A stretch of 64,000 nt of DNA from Pseudocalidococcus sp964653145 (lineage in GTDB: Bacteria > Cyanobacteriota > Cyanobacteriia > Thermosynechococcales > Thermosynechococcaceae), in assembly GCA_964653145.1 (NCBI GenBank), contig CAZZCG010000013.1, forward strand, positions 31,529 to 95,528, read 5' to 3'. The position numbers and the translations under genes are program-made. Numbering within the stretch: position 1 is the first letter of the stretch; every line of letters starts with the position of its first letter. This document shows positions 61,050 to 64,000 of the stretch, one piece after another. The notes below the pieces were generated by a model, which was given only the letters and a program-made list of their open reading frames with translations, ran no database searches and was not told where the DNA came from.

Positions 61050-62597
61050 TTAAGGTTGGGGGGTGGCCACGACCACGGTGCGCTGTTGGGGTTTCAGGGC
61101 CCGGGCAATCCGCTGTAGGTCTGCGGGCGTAACTGCTTGCAATTGATCCAGTTGCTTGAATACATTGCGCCAATCCCCGGTTTTCACGGTATATTCCGCC
61201 AAGAGTTTAGCCATGCCTTCTGTGGACATCAGGGTTTGGAGTAAATCCATCCGGGCCTGGGTTTGCAGTCGCTGGAGTTCCGGAGGTTCGATGGGGGTTT
61301 CTCGGAGGCGATTGAGTTCGGTTTCGATGGCCGCGGCCAGTTCAGCGGGGGTATGGCCTGGGGCGGGCAATCCATAGATGGCAAAGCGATTGGGATACTT
61401 ATTGCCGGGATAGCCCACAAAGGCCTGGACGTTGAGAGCAATTTTGTCCTGCACCACCAATCGTTGAAATAATCGAGAAGTGCGGCCTTGGGTCAACACT
61501 TGGGCTAACAATTCGTAGAGGGGATAATCAGCATCTTGAAACGCTGGACAGGGATAGGCCTCTAAATAATAGGCTTGGCTGGGGAGTTGCAGCGTGGCCT
61601 GGCGGGGGGCAGTAATTTCCGGTTCTTGGATGGTGACCGGAGGGGGCAACGGCCGGCGGGGATAGCGACCAAAATAACGCTCAGCTAGGGTTTTTACGGT
61701 TTTTGGTTCCACATCCCCCACCAGAACCATGGTCAAGTTACCGGGTGCGTAGTAGCGCTGAAAAAAATCCGTAACGTTTTGGCGGGTCAGGTTGGCAATA
61801 TCTGCTTCGTAGCCAATGACCGGGCGGCGGTAGGGATGCTGGGTAAAGGTGGTCTGCAAAAAAGTATCAAACAAGCGGCCCGAGGCTGAGTTTTCGCTGC
61901 GCATCCGCCGTTCTTCTAAAATCACTTGTTTTTCCGTAAAGAAGTCCCGAAAGACTGGCTGCAAAAACCGCTCCGACTCCAGGGACATCCAAAGTTCCAG
62001 TTTGTTGGCCGGAAAACTATAGAAGTAACGGGTGGCATCCGCCGAGGTTGTGGCATTTAACCCGACCCCCCCGGCCTGTTGGACAATTTGCCCATACTGA
62101 TTGGAGATCACAAACTGGCTGGCCTGGGCTTGAACGGCGTTGAATTGGTCTAAGAGTTCCGCAATGTTTGGAGTCTGCTGCTGTTTGGCTGTTTGGAGTT
62201 GGGCAAATAAATCATCCAGTTGTGTCAAGTAGGGGGCTTCTTTGCCGTAGTTGGTGGTGCCAATCTGTTCAGTGCCTTTGAAGGCCAAGTGCTCAAGGTA
62301 GTGGGCGACTCCAGTTTGGCCATCGGGTTCATCCACACCGCCAACATCCGCATAGGTGAGAAACGAAATTACCGGGGCCTGGTGTTGCTCCATGACAATA
62401 AACCGCATGCCATTGGCCAGGGTAAATTCACTGATTTGCTGCATGGCCCGTTGGACATAGGGAACAATTGAAGGCGTGGTGGTGGCGGCTAAACCGGGAG
62501 AAGTCCCAAGGCAAAACAGGAGAATCAGTCCCGTCCACACCCAAAACCCTTTGAGGAAATATGGCCATCGCCGCTGCCAAAGACACAATTTTCTCAT
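61050..62597 (-). CDS. Exported M16-family metallopeptidase
   Basis: A 515-residue protein with a signal peptide (GFWVWTGLILLFCLGTSPGLAA). The inverted zinc motif H-x-x-E-H appears as HYLEH (99-103) in GVAHYLEHLAFKGTE, and the following ERFLQPVFRDFFTEKQVILEERRMRSEN belongs to the same catalytic domain. So this is the active M16 half; a second, inactive M16 gene often found next to it is not seen in the window. It probably degrades peptides in the periplasm or thylakoid lumen. cobS follows on the same strand. Confidence 0.9.
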   Translation of the reverse strand: MRKLCLWQRRWPYFLKGFWVWTGLILLFCLGTSPGLAATTTPSIVPYVQRAMQQISEFTLANGMRFIVMEQHQAPVISFLTYADVGGVDEPDGQTGVAHYLEHLAFKGTEQIGTTNYGKEAPYLTQLDDLFAQLQTAKQQQTPNIAELLDQFNAVQAQASQFVISNQYGQIVQQAGGVGLNATTSADATRYFYSFPANKLELWMSLESERFLQPVFRDFFTEKQVILEERRMRSENSASGRLFDTFLQTTFTQHPYRRPVIGYEADIANLTRQNVTDFFQRYYAPGNLTMVLVGDVEPKTVKTLAERYFGRYPRRPLPPPVTIQEPEITAPRQATLQLPSQAYYLEAYPCPAFQDADYPLYELLAQVLTQGRTSRLFQRLVVQDKIALNVQAFVGYPGNKYPNRFAIYGLPAPGHTPAELAAAIETELNRLRETPIEPPELQRLQTQARMDLLQTLMSTEGMAKLLAEYTVKTGDWRNVFKQLDQLQAVTPADLQRIARALKPQQRTVVVATPQP

Positions 62598-62616
62598 GGG
62601 CCCAATAGGACTGAAG

Positions 62617-62985
62617 CTAGGATTGATTTCCCTGCTCCAAGGTAGTCAAGAAACAGAGGAGTTCCGATTGCCGTTGTTGGGCGGTATGGAGAGAATCCAA
62701 AAACTGGGACTCCCGCTCCACCTGCTCCACAAGGATATCGAGAATTCGTTGTCGCCGCGCTTGATCCGCCTCCAAGTGTTCCGCCAACGCTAGAACTGAT
62801 CCCACCAACTTTTCCACGTTTTTGACGGTTTGGGCGTGGACGGTTTTCATATCCCCCAGGATTTCGGTGCTGGCGGCAATGGAGCGGGCATTGGAGTGGA
62901 TCATTTGCTCGAGGCGGCCAATCCGTTGCTCCAGGCCCTGGATAGATGCCGCAAACTCAGCCATGGGCGGATCGTTAAAGTTCAT
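62617..62985 (-). CDS. Small coiled-coil hypothetical protein
   Basis: A 122-residue protein that is nearly all helical with a heptad-like pattern (FAASIQGLEQRIGRLEQMIHSNARSIAAS; ILDILVEQVERESQFLDSLHTAQQRQSELLCFL). No family is recognised. It overlaps the CPP1-like gene by four bases (ATGA), so both are made together. Confidence 0.6.
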   Translation of the reverse strand: MNFNDPPMAEFAASIQGLEQRIGRLEQMIHSNARSIAASTEILGDMKTVHAQTVKNVEKLVGSVLALAEHLEADQARRQRILDILVEQVERESQFLDSLHTAQQRQSELLCFLTTLEQGNQS

Positions 62986-63596
62986 CGAATAAAGTTGCTC
63001 ACAAGCCAGAAGATCACAAAGACAATCACACTAATTCCAGCTTCGGCGGAGAGCGTTAAGGGCAGAATTCCGCTACTAAAGAGGGCCGCCCCCAGGCCAG
63101 CACCCACCATGAGGGCCACTAGGGTAATCAAAAAGGCTCGCCCAAGGCGCTGTTCTTTGCGATTCAGCCAAACTAAATTAAAACCAACCCCTAAGGCGAG
63201 GAGCAGAGCTAAGGAATCGTGGTTAACCACCAGGCCCAGGCCCGCCAAGGCCCCATAGACCCCAGTGGTAATCAGTAACTGTTTCGGTTGCGGTTGGTCC
63301 AGCCATTCCTGGAGTTGGACATTAACTCGATTTGAGGCTGGTTTCGGCTGCTTTTTCGGGGTTTGTTCGGCAATGCGTTCGGCAAAGCGAATCCGCTCGG
63401 GAACTTTAATTTTTCCTTCTTGGCGTAACCGTAACCGATCCATCAAAATCGCGTCATAGGCGGCTTCAATGAGTGTTCGAGAGCGTTCGTCGTCTAAGTG
63501 GGCCTGGAGTAACGAATCCCGCGCTGCCTGAATCTCTTCAAAGGTGGCCTCCTGCGATACCTGTAGTTGCTCGTAGGGAGAGGGTTGTTCGCTCAT
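62982..63596 (-). CDS. CPP1-like protein (J-like domain plus membrane helices)
   Basis: A 204-residue protein. The N-terminal part (SPYEQLQVSQEATFEEIQAARDSLLQAHLDDERSRTLIEAAYDAILMDRLRLRQEGKIKVPERIRFAE) is a J-like domain without the HPD motif, and the C-terminal half has three or four membrane helices. This is the plan of CPP1 (chaperone-like protein of protochlorophyllide oxidoreductase) and its cyanobacterial homologues, which stabilise LPOR or act in thylakoid protein handling. It is the first gene of a pair with the coiled-coil gene. Confidence 0.8.
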   Translation of the reverse strand: MSEQPSPYEQLQVSQEATFEEIQAARDSLLQAHLDDERSRTLIEAAYDAILMDRLRLRQEGKIKVPERIRFAERIAEQTPKKQPKPASNRVNVQLQEWLDQPQPKQLLITTGVYGALAGLGLVVNHDSLALLLALGVGFNLVWLNRKEQRLGRAFLITLVALMVGAGLGAALFSSGILPLTLSAEAGISVIVFVIFWLVSNFIR

Positions 63597-63799
63597 TAGT
63601 CACAATCCATGGTTCTTAAACGGGCGGTCGTCGATGGTTAATAGAAGTTAAGTTTATCGGCAACAACGATTAGTCCCTGCAGACTCAGTCGAAATTTTCC
63701 ACCAGGCCACAACTCATTTTAGGATAACAAACCCATCGGAAATTATAAAAATTGTCTCAACTCCCGGGCCTGGATTCTTCAAGACAATCTGGTCAAGTC

Positions 63800-64000
63800 C
63801 TAAAAATCAGGTTCACCGCCACCGGGCTGTTGCCGCAGGTAATCGAGAAATTCTAAGAGTTCATCATCATTGAGCTGTTGCCGGGAACGCTTTTTGTAGG
63901 TGCGTTGCAAATAACTCCGACCCTCGGCCTCGGTCCAGCCTAGTCGTTTCAGTTCAACACTGGTTTGGGCAATGATGTCCGAGAGGTCTAGGGGGGGTGG
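63800..64000 (-). CDS. C-terminal part of an unidentified protein (cut by window edge)
   Basis: Reading leftward from the window end, 66 codons lead to a TAG at 63800-63802; the 5' part lies outside the window. The visible end includes ELKRLGWTEAEGRSYLQRTY, then KKRSRQQLNDDELLEFLDYL and RQQPGGGEPDF. It looks like a small helical module of the kind found at the C-terminus of some cyanobacterial DNA-metabolism proteins, but the family cannot be fixed from this fragment. Confidence 0.65.
   Translation of the reverse strand, partial: PPPLDLSDIIAQTSVELKRLGWTEAEGRSYLQRTYKKRSRQQLNDDELLEFLDYLRQQPGGGEPDF

Overview
The window is a chromosomal segment of a cyanobacterium. It carries the CP47 gene psbB followed by psbT, psbM, a photosynthesis-linked plant-type ferredoxin, a one-helix high-light-inducible protein, a BicA-type bicarbonate transporter, a CPP1-like protein and several small families known mainly from cyanobacteria (DUF2499/Ycf49, DUF3285, DUF6464, EbsA). 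Base composition is moderate, genes are tightly packed, and PsbM and PsbT closely resemble those of the Thermosynechococcus/Synechococcus PCC 6312 lineage. That placement is inference from a few short proteins. The heptamer GGCCTGG (reverse CCAGGCC) recurs several times per kb in coding and non-coding DNA, while the usual cyanobacterial HIP1 octamer GCGATCGC was noticed only once.

Layout. 1-1.1 kb: copper P-type ATPase (cut by the window edge) with a copper chaperone gene. 1.3-6.5 kb: accessory region with a two-gene cassette of unknown function, a 21-bp minisatellite interrupted by a 100-N assembly gap, a large single-chain restriction-methylation enzyme, and an MNT/HEPT toxin-antitoxin pair. 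6.5-11.9 kb: TetR-controlled DevBCA-type exporter operon (tetR-devB-DUF2834-small ORF-GNAT-devC-devA), with a solo HicB-like gene antisense between devC and devA and two copies of a likely TetR operator. 12-14.3 kb: overlapping radical SAM/SPASM and GT2 glycosyltransferase genes. 14.5-23 kb: EbsA-like pilus protein, BioD/phosphotransacetylase-like protein, response regulator, SurE, sugar-nucleotide transferase fused to a degenerate phosphomannomutase domain, and a GH116 glucosidase.

23.4-34.5 kb: SufS, small membrane proteins, PdxH, an inward-rectifier K+ channel behind a secreted protein, a coiled-coil/membrane/GTPase operon, Hli, a SYLF protein, an efflux adaptor lipoprotein and a NifU-type scaffold. 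34.7-41.6 kb: a K+ channel with an RCK domain plus a separate RCK gene, a CofE-like protein, an FHA protein facing a CRP-like site, and YbeY. 41.6-44.2 kb: psbT-psbB, ferredoxin and psbM. 44.4-48.9 kb: class A PBP, TyrS, CysA-type ATPase.

48.9-51 kb: an AT-rich J-domain/HNH nuclease/2H-phosphoesterase-like cassette, the least explained cluster here. 51-53.2 kb: Ycf49 homologue and a duplicated SnoaL-VOC lipoprotein. 53.4-59.3 kb: a Mrp-type cation antiporter operon (mnhC-D-E-F-G-DUF4040-B) transcribed behind bicA, suggesting that Na+ extrusion supports Na+-dependent bicarbonate uptake. 59.5-64 kb: a membrane protein, CobS, an M16 peptidase, a small coiled-coil protein, a CPP1-like protein and the 3' end of an unidentified gene. 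No rRNA, convincing tRNA, CRISPR array or insertion sequence was seen.
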